From DSXH01 sp020724325 (GTDB lineage: Bacteria > Bacteroidota > Ignavibacteria > Ignavibacteriales > Melioribacteraceae), in contig JBFLYW010000026.1 of NCBI GenBank assembly GCA_040756515.1, positions 1 to 56,827 on the forward strand: 56,827 nucleotides of DNA, given 5' to 3'. A model generated the notes under the pieces. That model was not told the DNA's origin. It ran no database searches and saw only the letters and a list, made by a program, of their open reading frames with translations. Position 1 is the first letter of the stretch. The number at the start of each line of letters is the position of its first letter. Below, in pieces: positions 15,164 to 27,710 of this stretch. A program made the translations under genes and the position numbers.

Positions 15164-16117
15164 ATGATAGTAACCGAACACCTTTATAAATCAAGTGAAA
15201 CATTAATCAGTTTTGAAATAATTCCGCCCAAACGTGGTGGAGATATAAAACAACTTCTTTCAGTTTTGGATGATATTGTAAAATACAATCCTCCGTTTAT
15301 AGATATTACCAGCCATGCTGCCGAGGTCATATACGAAGAGACAAAATCCGGCGATATGAAGATGAAAGTAAAAAGAAAACGTCCGGGTACATTAGGAATC
15401 TGTGCTCTTATTCAGAATAAATATAATATTGATGCTGTGCCGCATGTATTATGTTCCGGATTTACACGCGAAGAGACCGAAGATTTCTTAATAGAAATTC
15501 ATTACTTAGGCATCGATAATGTGCTTGCAATAAGAGGTGATGAAAGCGGATTTCACAAACCTCTTAAATACGGCAGAAGTGTTAATGAATATGGTGTTGA
15601 TTTAATTAAACAGATAGCGGATCTAAACAACGGAAGATATCTTGAAGATGGTTTATTGGATGCTTATCCAATGAATTTTTGTATCGGTACAAGTGGTTAC
15701 CCGGAAAAACATTTTGAATCTCCAAATCTTCTGACCGATATAAGATATACAAAAGCAAAGATTGAAGCCGGCGCTTCTTACATTGTTACACAGATGTTTT
15801 ATGATAATAAATTTTATTATGAGTATGTTGATAACTGCAGAAAAGAAGGAATTACCGTTCCAATTATTCCCGGATTGAAAATAATTACATCCAGAACACA
15901 TGCACATACTATTCCCAAAAATTTCTACATTGATATTCCCACAGAACTTGTTGAACAACTCGATAAGGCAAAACCAGAACACGCCATGGAAATTGGAGTT
16001 GAATGGACTTTGAAACAGGTAGAAGAGCTAATTAACAGAAAGGTTCCGGCAATACATTTTTATGTAATGCAGAATTCTAAACCGATCAAAATGCTAATGA
16101 AAAAACTAGGATTATAA
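15164..16117 (+). CDS. metF: Methylenetetrahydrofolate reductase
   Basis: A 317-residue flavin-dependent TIM-barrel reductase that converts 5,10-methylene- to 5-methyl-tetrahydrofolate for methionine synthesis. Recognisable blocks are SFEIIPPKRG (N-terminal substrate loop, 19-28), the DNVLAIRGDE strand (folate/flavin site), FCIGTSGYPEKH and ASYIVTQMFYDN. The protein is slightly longer than E. coli MetF and keeps the Chlorobi/Bacteroidota-type insert around residues 140-165. The ATG at 15164 follows the acylase stop by 62 bases. A Gfo/Idh gene follows after 31 bases, so they may be co-transcribed. Confidence 0.93.
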   Translation: MIVTEHLYKSSETLISFEIIPPKRGGDIKQLLSVLDDIVKYNPPFIDITSHAAEVIYEETKSGDMKMKVKRKRPGTLGICALIQNKYNIDAVPHVLCSGFTREETEDFLIEIHYLGIDNVLAIRGDESGFHKPLKYGRSVNEYGVDLIKQIADLNNGRYLEDGLLDAYPMNFCIGTSGYPEKHFESPNLLTDIRYTKAKIEAGASYIVTQMFYDNKFYYEYVDNCRKEGITVPIIPGLKIITSRTHAHTIPKNFYIDIPTELVEQLDKAKPEHAMEIGVEWTLKQVEELINRKVPAIHFYVMQNSKPIKMLMKKLGL

Positions 16118-16148
16118 AATGCTTTTAACATCACCAGGAAGATTAATT

Positions 16149-17132
16149 ATGAACGCAGCAATTCCACGCAGATTAAAATGGGGAGTTGCGGGTTGCGGTA
16201 ATTTTGTTGAAACATCCTTTCTTCCGGCATTATCGTTAGTTCAAAGAAGTAAACTGATTTCCGTTTTTAGTAATGATATTAAACGAGCTGAGTATATTGC
16301 CGGAAAATTCGGTGCACAATATTATACAAATAACTATCAAGAATTCCTTAAAGGTAATTTTGATGTTGTTTATGTTGCCGGGGCAAATGTTAACCATTAT
16401 CATCAGGTTATTGAATCGGCTAATGCAGGTAAACATATTGTATGTGAAAAACCTGTTGCGATGAACTCTAACCAAATTCAGGAAATGATTAATGCCTGTA
16501 AAGTGAATAATGTTTTATTCTCTGTTAACTTTACACATCGTTTTCATCCTCTTGTGCTTAAATCCAAGGAACTTGTAGATAATGGAATGATTGGAAAAAT
16601 TGTTTCCGTTTCTGCTTCATTTAATATTGATTACCCGCCAAATGATAACTTCAGATTCAAAAAAGAATTAAGCGGCGGAGGTGCTTTGCGAGATCTTGGC
16701 TCGCATATGATTGATATGCTCAGATTATTTGGAGGAGAAATTATAAGTGTAAAAGGATTTATTGATAACGTAGTATATAAATGCGAAGTTGAAGATTTTG
16801 CAGCTGCTGTATGTAAGTTCGAAAAAGGTGGTTACGGGTATTTTAATGTTTCTTATAATACTAATAGGTCATTTAACAGGATCGAAATACTTGGTCATAA
16901 AGGAATTATTAGCATCGAAAATTTTGTTGGAAAGAAAAATGTTTCTGCAAAATTAATCATCAATCTTCAAGGCGAAGCTAAAAAGGCATTCCGTAAGCGG
17001 GCAAATAAAATTTCTTATATGATTAAGTCCATACAGAAATCGATTCTTAACAATCATCCCCCGTTCGTCCCAGGCGAAGATGCCCGCGAATCAATGAAAA
17101 TTATTGAAGAGATAGAGAAACAATGTTGCTAA
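16149..17132 (+). CDS. Gfo/Idh/MocA-family oxidoreductase
   Basis: A 327-residue NAD(P)-dependent sugar or cyclitol dehydrogenase of the Gfo/Idh/MocA family. The Rossmann motif is at the N-terminus (WGVAGCGNF), the EKP nicotinamide motif is CEKPVAMN, and the GALRDLGSHMIDMLR block holds the catalytic Asp/His region. I start it at 16149, where AGGAAG sits 7 bases upstream. The longer reading frame from 16119 lacks a ribosome binding site. The substrate is unknown. The neighbours (metF, ddl) give no clear pathway, although sugar dehydrogenases of this type often serve cell-surface sugar synthesis. Confidence 0.88.
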   Translation: MNAAIPRRLKWGVAGCGNFVETSFLPALSLVQRSKLISVFSNDIKRAEYIAGKFGAQYYTNNYQEFLKGNFDVVYVAGANVNHYHQVIESANAGKHIVCEKPVAMNSNQIQEMINACKVNNVLFSVNFTHRFHPLVLKSKELVDNGMIGKIVSVSASFNIDYPPNDNFRFKKELSGGGALRDLGSHMIDMLRLFGGEIISVKGFIDNVVYKCEVEDFAAAVCKFEKGGYGYFNVSYNTNRSFNRIEILGHKGIISIENFVGKKNVSAKLIINLQGEAKKAFRKRANKISYMIKSIQKSILNNHPPFVPGEDARESMKIIEEIEKQCC

Positions 17133-17250
17133 AGTTAAATCTGGTTGAAGTATGTAATAAAGCTTATGCTAAAGGATCCGCCACTGAATACTACGGTAAT
17201 TTATCTGCAAGGAGAAATAATAATACTCTAAAAATATTAACGGGATTTAT

Positions 17251-18252
17251 ATGGTTAATTCAAAGCTTAATGTTGCTCTTCTGGTAGGCGGCACATCGCC
17301 GGAAAGAGAGGTATCGAAGGCATCTGGCAAATCTATCTTAAAAGCATTGTTAGATCTTGGTTATAATGTAAAAGTAATAGACCCTGCATATGGATTAATA
17401 CAACCTAAAGAAGAATATAAGTTTTTCGAAGAAAAAGATTTTTCAGAAATATCTAATAAGAATCAGCTCGAAGCAATTAATTCAACATTATTGGATGGTG
17501 TTGATATTGTGTTTATCGGTTTACATGGTAAATGGAGCGAAGATGGAACCTTGCAAGCATTATTGGAAATGAGAGGAATTAAATATACTGGTTCAAAAGT
17601 TTTGGCAAGTGCTTTGGCAATGAATAAATATATGTCCAAGATTATGTTTCAACATTTTGATGTTACGACTCCCAAATGGTTTGTCGTTAATAAAGATGAA
17701 GCTGATCTTTCTTTGATAAGAGAAAAAATTAAAAAATTTTTTGGTTTTCCATGTGTAATTAAACCAAATGATCAAGGTTCTACAATTGGCTTAACAATTT
17801 GCAGAGGCGAAATTGAACTTGGCTCAGCACTTAATAAAGCCTTCGAATTTGCTTCTACTGTTTTAGTTGAAGAATATATTATGGGAAGAGAACTTACCGT
17901 AGCAATCTTAGGTAAACAAGCGCTTCCGGTCTTAGAAATTAAACCAATAGATGGTTTTTATGATTACGAGCATAAATATACAACAGGTAAAAGCGAATAC
18001 ATTGTGCCGGCTGTAATACCTCCTAAGGTTTCAAATCATTTACAGCATCAGGCACTGCTTGCTTTCAATTCGGTTGGATGCGAAAGTTATGCGAGGGTCG
18101 ATTTCCGGCTAACAAAGGATTATAAAACATACTGTCTTGAAGTAAATACATTACCGGGGATGACTCATCTTAGTTTGGTTCCTAAAATGGCTGCCGCCGC
18201 TGGTATTACTTTCGAAGATCTGATAAATAGAATAATACAGAATGAACTTTGA
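17251..18252 (+). CDS. ddl: D-alanine--D-alanine ligase
   Basis: A 333-residue ATP-grasp ligase making the D-Ala-D-Ala dipeptide for peptidoglycan. Visible motifs are the N-terminal GGTSPEREVS (13-22), IGLHGKWSEDGTLQ, the ATP-grasp segment CVIKPNDQGSTIG, VEEYIMGRELTVA, and the metal-binding end RVDFRL...CLEVNTLPGMT. The length is normal. The stop and the next start overlap as TGATG with the FtsB-like gene, so cell wall synthesis and division genes are translationally coupled here. The preceding 118-base gap contains no convincing gene. Confidence 0.95.
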   Translation: MVNSKLNVALLVGGTSPEREVSKASGKSILKALLDLGYNVKVIDPAYGLIQPKEEYKFFEEKDFSEISNKNQLEAINSTLLDGVDIVFIGLHGKWSEDGTLQALLEMRGIKYTGSKVLASALAMNKYMSKIMFQHFDVTTPKWFVVNKDEADLSLIREKIKKFFGFPCVIKPNDQGSTIGLTICRGEIELGSALNKAFEFASTVLVEEYIMGRELTVAILGKQALPVLEIKPIDGFYDYEHKYTTGKSEYIVPAVIPPKVSNHLQHQALLAFNSVGCESYARVDFRLTKDYKTYCLEVNTLPGMTHLSLVPKMAAAAGITFEDLINRIIQNEL

Positions 18253-18542
18253 TGGCAAGGTTAAATAGAAAATTTGCAATCCGATTATTATGGTTTGTCA
18301 TAATTCTTGGGATAATTGCTTTCCTTGCTTTTAATCAGAATGGTGTTTTAAAGTTTATTAGTTTGCGTAAAGAACTTAATAATATCAATCTGCAAATAAA
18401 AAATGCTGAAGACAAAATTAAAGCGCTTGAGATGGAAATTGATTCCTTGAACACTATCAAAGAAAAAATTGAGAAGGTTGCACGCGAAAAATATCATATG
18501 ATGAAACCAAAAGAACGTGTTCTAAAAATTGAAGAAAATTGA
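18252..18542 (+). CDS. FtsB/DivIC-like septum formation protein
   Basis: A 96-residue bitopic protein: a basic cytoplasmic N-terminus, one membrane helix (LLWFVIILGIIAFLAFN), then a periplasmic coiled coil (LRKELNNINLQIKN...) and a conserved end (EKVAREKYHMMKPKERV). This is the FtsB/DivIC plan. Such proteins join the FtsQ-FtsL divisome complex and activate septal wall synthesis. I start it at the ATG at 18252, which overlaps the ddl stop (TGATG), and not at the adjacent TTG. It is followed after 9 bases by rarA. Confidence 0.88.
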   Translation: MARLNRKFAIRLLWFVIILGIIAFLAFNQNGVLKFISLRKELNNINLQIKNAEDKIKALEMEIDSLNTIKEKIEKVAREKYHMMKPKERVLKIEEN

Positions 18543-18551
18543 AGTATTACC

Positions 18552-19847
18552 TTGAATAATAAAATTGAAATACCACTTGTTCCCTTAGCCGAAAGAATCC
18601 GTCCAAAAAGTCTTGACCAATTTTTCGGGCAGAAAAGATTAGTTGGAGAAGGTAAACCACTAAGAAAGATGATCGAAAACCAATCCATTAGTTCGCTTAT
18701 ATTTTGGGGTCCGCCCGGAACTGGTAAAACTACATTAGCTAAAATTATTGCCGAAACAACCCACTCAGAATTTTTTCAGATTAATGCAGTGTCTTCTGGT
18801 ATTAAAGAATTAAGAGAGCTAATAGAAATTGGTGCCCGAAATTTACAAATCAATCAAAGAACAATCATTTTTATTGATGAAATTCATCGTTTTAATAAAG
18901 CACAGCAAGATGGATTACTATCTGCAGTTGAAAAAGGGGAGATAATTCTAATTGGCGCTACAACAGAAAATCCTTCGTTCGAGTTAATTCCGGCATTACG
19001 TTCGCGCGTACGTGTTTTTTTGATTGAAGAACTTTGCAAGTCCGACCTAATACAAATATTAAATTATGCATTGAGTAAAGATGACTTTTTAAAATCCTTA
19101 AATATTACAATTGAAGACACAGAATATTTGATGTATATCTCTGGTGGCGATGCAAGGATACTACTCAATGTTCTTGAAGCTGCTGTTGTAAACGAAATAG
19201 ATAATGAGAAGATCATTTTAAGTCGTCAATTAATTGAAGAGACTGTTCAGAAGAGAAATATTGTATATGACAAATCAGGTGAAGAACATTATAATTTAAT
19301 CTCGGCTTTTATAAAGAGTATTCGCGGTTCAGATCCTGATGCTTCGGTATATTGGCTGGCAAGAATGTTAGAAGGAGGGGAAGATCCGTTATTTATTGCA
19401 CGAAGAATGATTATTTTGGCTTCAGAAGATATTGGAAATGCAGCTCCTAATGCTCTTGTTCTGGCAGAAGCTGCATTTAGTTCTGTCGATAAAATCGGTA
19501 TGCCAGAATCAAGAATCATTCTCTCACAATGTGCAACTTATCTTGCTTCTTCACCCAAAAGTAACAGTTCTTACATTGCAATTGATTCCGCAATAGGAGA
19601 TGTAAAAAGTAAACCACAATTTTCGGTCCCGTTACATTTGCGTAATGCACCAACTAAATTGATGAAAGAACTCGGTTATAGTAATAATTACAAATATCCG
19701 CATAACTTCCCAAATAATTTTGTTGAAGAAGATTATATGCCGTCTGAACAAAAAAATAAACAATATTATTTCCCTTCTGATAATGGAAATGAAAAAGGAA
19801 TTAAAGAAAGATTGAAGAATTTTTGGAAAGGGAAGAAGAAATATTAA
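18552..19847 (+). CDS. rarA: Replication-associated recombination protein RarA (MgsA)
   Basis: A 431-residue AAA+ ATPase of the clamp-loader clade that acts at stalled replication forks. The N-terminal PLAERIRPKSLDQFFGQ is the family signature, Walker A is GPPGTGKTT, Walker B is FIDEIHRFNK, sensor 1 is GATTENPSF, and the tetramerisation domain starts near residue 250 (SAFIKSIRGSDPDA). A TTG start at 18552 is the most likely, because the first ATG would remove the conserved N-terminus. The last four bases overlap the convergent dprA gene on the other strand. Confidence 0.94.
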   Translation: MNNKIEIPLVPLAERIRPKSLDQFFGQKRLVGEGKPLRKMIENQSISSLIFWGPPGTGKTTLAKIIAETTHSEFFQINAVSSGIKELRELIEIGARNLQINQRTIIFIDEIHRFNKAQQDGLLSAVEKGEIILIGATTENPSFELIPALRSRVRVFLIEELCKSDLIQILNYALSKDDFLKSLNITIEDTEYLMYISGGDARILLNVLEAAVVNEIDNEKIILSRQLIEETVQKRNIVYDKSGEEHYNLISAFIKSIRGSDPDASVYWLARMLEGGEDPLFIARRMIILASEDIGNAAPNALVLAEAAFSSVDKIGMPESRIILSQCATYLASSPKSNSSYIAIDSAIGDVKSKPQFSVPLHLRNAPTKLMKELGYSNNYKYPHNFPNNFVEEDYMPSEQKNKQYYFPSDNGNEKGIKERLKNFWKGKKKY

Positions 19848-20965
19848 TCTAACGAGAATACTTTGCCAGGTAATTGCTTAACAATTCCCTTAAACTCAAG
19901 AATTAATAAATTTACTAAGCAATCAGAGACAGAAAGAGAAGTAAGTTTCGAAATCTCATCAATATGTTTTGGCTCTTCATTCAAAACGGCAATTATTTTT
20001 TCTTCGAATAAATTAAGCATCAGATTTTGTTCAACATTTTTTTTGTTTTTCTTCACATCGAGTTTATTTATTAATTCATCCAGTATATCGTCAACTGAAA
20101 GAACTAGTTTAGCTTCTCCTCTTTGTATTAAAGAATTAGGACCCTCGCTTTGTTTGCTGTTAATGTTTCCTGGAATTGCATAAATTTCTCGATTCTGGTC
20201 GATTGCATATGCAGCAGTCTGCATTGCACCACCATTTAATCGGGTTTCGACAATTAGTGTTCCTAATGAGACCCCAGAAATAATTCTGTTTCTCTTAGGA
20301 AAATTTTGCGCATCTGGTTTAGTTCCGAGCGGATATTCAGAAATAATCAAACCCTGCTCAATTATTTTATTAAAAAGATTTTTGTTTTCAGGTGGATAAA
20401 TTACATCAATACCAGAGCCAATAACTGCTATTGTTTTTCCGCCAGATTTTAGTGCAGAATTGTGCGCAATGGAATCAATGCCTCGTGCTAGTCCGCTTAC
20501 AACAACAATATTATTTAACGCGAGCTCTCTAGCCATGGATTCAGCTTGGTATTTACCGTAGCTGGTCGGCATTCTAGTGCCAACTATTGCGATTGTATTT
20601 TTTTTTAATGTATCAATACTGCCAAGTAAGTAAAGCAAAATTGGAGGATAAAAAATTTCTTTCAGAAGAACAGGATAGTCTTCGTCCCAGTATGTCATAA
20701 AACGAGCTTTAAGTTTGGATAAATCTTCTATCTCTTTTTCGGTTTCATCTTTTATTCTCTGGTAATTACTTTTTGATTCTATTAATCGTTTCGATAAAAC
20801 GTGGTTTATACCATCAATAGAATTCAAATTAGTCCAACTACTTTCTACGAAGCTTTCTATTGAATTAAACTTTGATACAATTGTTAAAATTTTTTGAGGA
20901 CCAATACCTTCAATACTTAGAAGAAATTTGAGGTAAGAAAGATTATCTAAATTATCAGATGTCAA
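19844..20965 (-). CDS. dprA: DNA-processing protein DprA
   Basis: A 373-residue DprA/Smf protein that loads RecA onto incoming single-stranded DNA during natural transformation. It has an N-terminal helix-hairpin-helix-like region (IEGIGPQKILTIV), the Rossmann-like core (IVGTRMPTSYG, VVSGLARGIDSIAH, AVIGSGIDVIYPPEN, SEYPLGTKP, RNRIISG) and a C-terminal winged-helix segment (about 310-373, HIDEISKLTSLSV). The length is normal. It is convergent with rarA (4-base overlap) and lies 16 bases downstream of the EutN-like gene, with which it may share a transcript. Confidence 0.94.
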   Translation of the reverse strand: MTSDNLDNLSYLKFLLSIEGIGPQKILTIVSKFNSIESFVESSWTNLNSIDGINHVLSKRLIESKSNYQRIKDETEKEIEDLSKLKARFMTYWDEDYPVLLKEIFYPPILLYLLGSIDTLKKNTIAIVGTRMPTSYGKYQAESMARELALNNIVVVSGLARGIDSIAHNSALKSGGKTIAVIGSGIDVIYPPENKNLFNKIIEQGLIISEYPLGTKPDAQNFPKRNRIISGVSLGTLIVETRLNGGAMQTAAYAIDQNREIYAIPGNINSKQSEGPNSLIQRGEAKLVLSVDDILDELINKLDVKKNKKNVEQNLMLNLFEEKIIAVLNEEPKHIDEISKLTSLSVSDCLVNLLILEFKGIVKQLPGKVFSLD

Positions 20966-20981
20966 ATTCTATATGAAATAG

Positions 20982-21257
20982 TTATTCATTAATCTCTATA
21001 TTGTCCACGATTCCAATTATCATCGTATTCAATGGAGCATTTTTATGTCCCAGTACTTGTTGGACGGCATCTCCTTCCTGGCATACAATCACATTATCAC
21101 CAATTCCTGCATCAATCAAATCAATTGCAATTACATCCTTGTTGCCTATAAATTCTCCTTTGAAATCAACGGGCTGAGTTAATAGAAGTTTATGTCCAAT
21201 CAAGAACCTATTTTTTTGTGTGGAAATAATATTCCCCTTAACTTTTGCTAGAAACAT
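20982..21257 (-). CDS. EutN/CcmL-type microcompartment vertex protein (orphan)
   Basis: A 91-residue protein matching the EutN/CcmL pentamer family, which caps the vertices of bacterial microcompartment shells: N-terminal MFLAKVKGNIISTQK, GHKLLLTQPVD, a central AIDLIDAGIGDNVIVCQEGDAVQQVLG and the end IIGIVDNIEI. No hexameric shell protein, aldehyde dehydrogenase or other compartment enzyme is seen in the window, so its role here is unclear. It may serve a shell encoded elsewhere or have another function. Its start overlaps the upstream DUF3098-like gene by 20 bases, and dprA follows after 16 bases. Confidence 0.82.
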   Translation of the reverse strand: MFLAKVKGNIISTQKNRFLIGHKLLLTQPVDFKGEFIGNKDVIAIDLIDAGIGDNVIVCQEGDAVQQVLGHKNAPLNTMIIGIVDNIEINE

Positions 21258-21513
21258 TTGGATTCTTTTGCTTTGTTTTGAGTTTAAGCAGGATTACCGC
21301 TGGTAGCAGTATTAAATAAGTTACTATTAAAATGAGCGGTGAAATATTTAGCGAAATAAAACTATCCCAGTTTCCTACTGACATGAAGTAAAATCCCACT
21401 ATTAATATACCTAATGACAGATATAAAAGATAGAAATTATACTTGTTCCAGTAATCGCTAAAAGGAGATGTCCTGATTTTATGTTCTCTTAGGAAACTCT
21501 TTTTCTTTGCCAT
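21238..21513 (-). CDS. Small two-helix membrane protein, DUF3098-like
   Basis: A 91-residue protein with a basic N-terminus (MAKKKSFLREHK), two membrane helices (about 28-46, YLLYLSLGILIVGFYFMSV, and about 56-76, ISPLILIVTYLILLPAVILL) separated by a short loop, and a basic C-terminal tail. This resembles DUF3098 proteins of Bacteroidota, which in some genomes sit near division genes. The resemblance is by eye only. It overlaps the EutN-like gene by 20 bases and probably heads the dprA transcript. Confidence 0.65.
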   Translation of the reverse strand: MAKKKSFLREHKIRTSPFSDYWNKYNFYLLYLSLGILIVGFYFMSVGNWDSFISLNISPLILIVTYLILLPAVILLKLKTKQKNPNVSSKS

Positions 21514-21520
21514 TTTCAGT

Positions 21521-21618
21521 CTTCTATTTAATTAAGTAAAAAAGCCGGGTGTTGTTCAAATTCTGGTTAATAAAATATCTCATACTCCAAAACTTCTATT
21601 AAATTAAGTAAAAAAGCC
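21521..21618. repeat. Duplicated terminator tail (26-bp direct repeat)
   Basis: CTTCTATT(T/A)AATTAAG plus TAAAAAAGCC occurs at 21521-21546 and 21593-21618. The second copy is the T-tract side of the minus-strand terminator at 21609-21644. The first looks like the remnant of a duplicated terminator that lost its 5' stem. Confidence 0.65.
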
Positions 21619-21644
21619 CAGTGTTGGGGGGAGGCACTGGGCTT
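21609..21644 (-). terminator. Terminator with C-rich loop for the hypothetical gene at 21722
   Basis: Perfect 10-bp arms AAGCCCAGTG (21614-21623) and CACTGGGCTT (21635-21644) fold on the minus strand with the loop CCTCCCCCCAA, followed by TTTTTT. It lies about 80 bases beyond the stop of the minus-strand gene ending at 21722. Confidence 0.8.
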
Positions 21645-21721
21645 ACGACGCTTCCAAAATTATTAATTCTGAAAGCATACATCTGAAATATAGGTTTCAT
21701 TTGCGCATTTGTCAAGACATT

Positions 21722-21973
21722 TCATTTTAATTGATATACAATTTTTCTAATCGTATCAAATTGGAGATAAGGATGATCAACTCTAATCCGTTCAATAGCA
21801 TCACTTGCTGAAATATCTTGCGCTTTCAATTCCTGGAACCTTTTTCTTATTGAATAATCCCTTACTGATTTTTCATTTATTAATCCTTTTGAATTTAGAA
21901 GTGAATAAATATCGTCGGAGATTAAATCAGATAAAGGATTTATAGTTGCTATACTCTTTACATTCTTTTCCAT
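21722..21973 (-). CDS. Hypothetical small protein
   Basis: An 83-residue protein that I do not recognise. It begins MEKNVKSIATINPL and is mostly helical in appearance, with charged heptads (SVRDYSIRKRFQELK) and a C-terminal DTIRKIVYQLK that could be part of a helix-turn-helix. I start it at 21973, because AGAGGA lies 6 bases upstream on the minus strand; the longer frame to 22066 has no such site. A clear terminator follows at 21609-21644, which supports it as an expressed gene. It lies divergently just upstream of the rRNA operon promoter. Confidence 0.65.
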   Translation of the reverse strand: MEKNVKSIATINPLSDLISDDIYSLLNSKGLINEKSVRDYSIRKRFQELKAQDISASDAIERIRVDHPYLQFDTIRKIVYQLK

Positions 21974-22171
21974 TTTATTCCTCTTTCGAAATTTATATTG
22001 AATTAAACAGGGGTCAACAATTTTAGTTCCCCTATAAAAAAATATTCGATTTACTAGTAAAAGCATTTGGAAATATTATGTAGAATACTTACATTTTGCG
22101 CCGTGTTTTTTAGTAACCATTGAAATATTGCCTCGAGAAGTTCCCAACACTTAATTTTTTTAATATAGTTC

Positions 22172-22200
22172 TTGACAAAAAAAAAATTAAGCATTATTTT
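22172..22200 (+). promoter_or_regulatory. rRNA operon promoter
   Basis: TTGACA (22172-22177), a 17-base spacer beginning with nine A, and TATTTT (22195-22200). It lies about 95 bases upstream of the 16S 5' end. The TonB-receptor promoter at 38640 has the same design, with the same A9 tract and CATTATTTT at the -10 side. Confidence 0.75.
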
Positions 22201-22233
22201 TCTCGTCCGCATTTACAAAAGTTCTTTGACAGA

Positions 22234-23875
<1,642 letters not shown>

Positions 23876-23920
23876 TTTTTATTTTACTAAGCAGCTTAGG
23901 CTGCTGTGATTTTATCACGT

Positions 23921-23977
23921 GCCTGTAGCTCAGATGGTTAGAGCGTCCCGATGAAATCGGGAAGGTCAGCAGTTCTC
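23921..23977 (+). pseudogene. tRNA-Ile-like element with replaced anticodon arm
   Basis: Bases 23921-23945 are identical to 24033-24057 of the true tRNA-Ile (GCCTGTAGCTCAGATGGTTAG...). The 17-base anticodon arm of the true gene, CACGCCTGATAAGCGTG, is here exactly 17 bases of a different perfect hairpin, TCCCGATGAAATCGGGA (23946-23962). The copy continues AGGTCAG(C)AGTTC and then leaves the tRNA sequence inside the T-loop, just after TTC. The first two acceptor bases and the whole 3' acceptor strand are missing. It cannot be a working tRNA. It lies in the 16S-23S spacer, so it is transcribed with the rRNA. Confidence 0.85.
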
Positions 23978-24030
23978 AAAGTTCCTTGAAGTATTTGAAA
24001 AAGCTTGAGCGAATGGCTTAAGAAATAACT

Positions 24031-24104
<74 letters not shown>

Positions 24105-24165
24105 CTGTGTTTGGTTGTGTTGCTTTTATTTTTTTAACCGACCCCAAACTTCTATAAATTGTTTT

Positions 24166-24238
24166 GGGGCTATAGCTCAATTGGGAGAGCGCCGCCCTTG
24201 CAAGGCGGAGGTTATCGGTTCGATCCCGATTAGCTCCA
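24166..24238 (+). tRNA. tRNA-Ala (TGC)
   Basis: Acceptor GGGGCTA (24166-24172) with TAGCTCC (24231-24237), discriminator A. The anticodon stem CCGCC/GGCGG encloses CTTGCAA, giving anticodon TGC (24199-24201). The T-arm ATCGG-TTCGATC-CCGAT is complete. It is the second spacer tRNA, as usual for Ile-Ala rRNA operons. Confidence 0.97.
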
Positions 24239-24257
24239 CTCTGTAAGTTGTTCTTTG

Positions 24258-27411
<3,154 letters not shown>

Positions 27412-27432
27412 CTTTAATGTTTGACAGATAAG

Positions 27433-27452
27433 ACCCCGAATAGAAACGGGGT
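27433..27452 (+). other. Small hairpin in the 23S-5S spacer
   Basis: ACCCCG (27433-27438) and CGGGGT (27447-27452) enclose eight bases. It lies just ahead of the 5S gene, so it may mark a processing site. It is also C/G-rich like the other palindromes scattered in this operon. Confidence 0.6.
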
Positions 27453-27458
27453 AAGGTT

Positions 27459-27575
<117 letters not shown>

Positions 27576-27588
27576 AATATATTTTTTA

Positions 27589-27624
27589 ACCCCTCCAAGT
27601 TATTAATTTGAGGGGTTTTTTTAT
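27589..27624 (+). terminator. rRNA operon terminator
   Basis: AACCCCTC (27589-27596) pairs with GAGGGGTT (27610-27617), extended by CAA/TTG across a one-base bulge, followed by TTTTTT. It ends the plus-strand rRNA transcript. Confidence 0.9.
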
Positions 27625-27710
27625 TTTGTAAATCATCTTCATTCCATTAGGAAAATATTTTGCCTCGTAGGCAAGTCAGTCCATGGGGCGGGTTGCGAAT
27701 TGTTCAACAG

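Noticed and set aside
17123..17287. 54-codon open frame overlapping the end of the Gfo/Idh gene and the start of ddl
   Set aside because: It has no ribosome binding site, no recognisable protein, and overlaps ddl by 37 bases in another frame.
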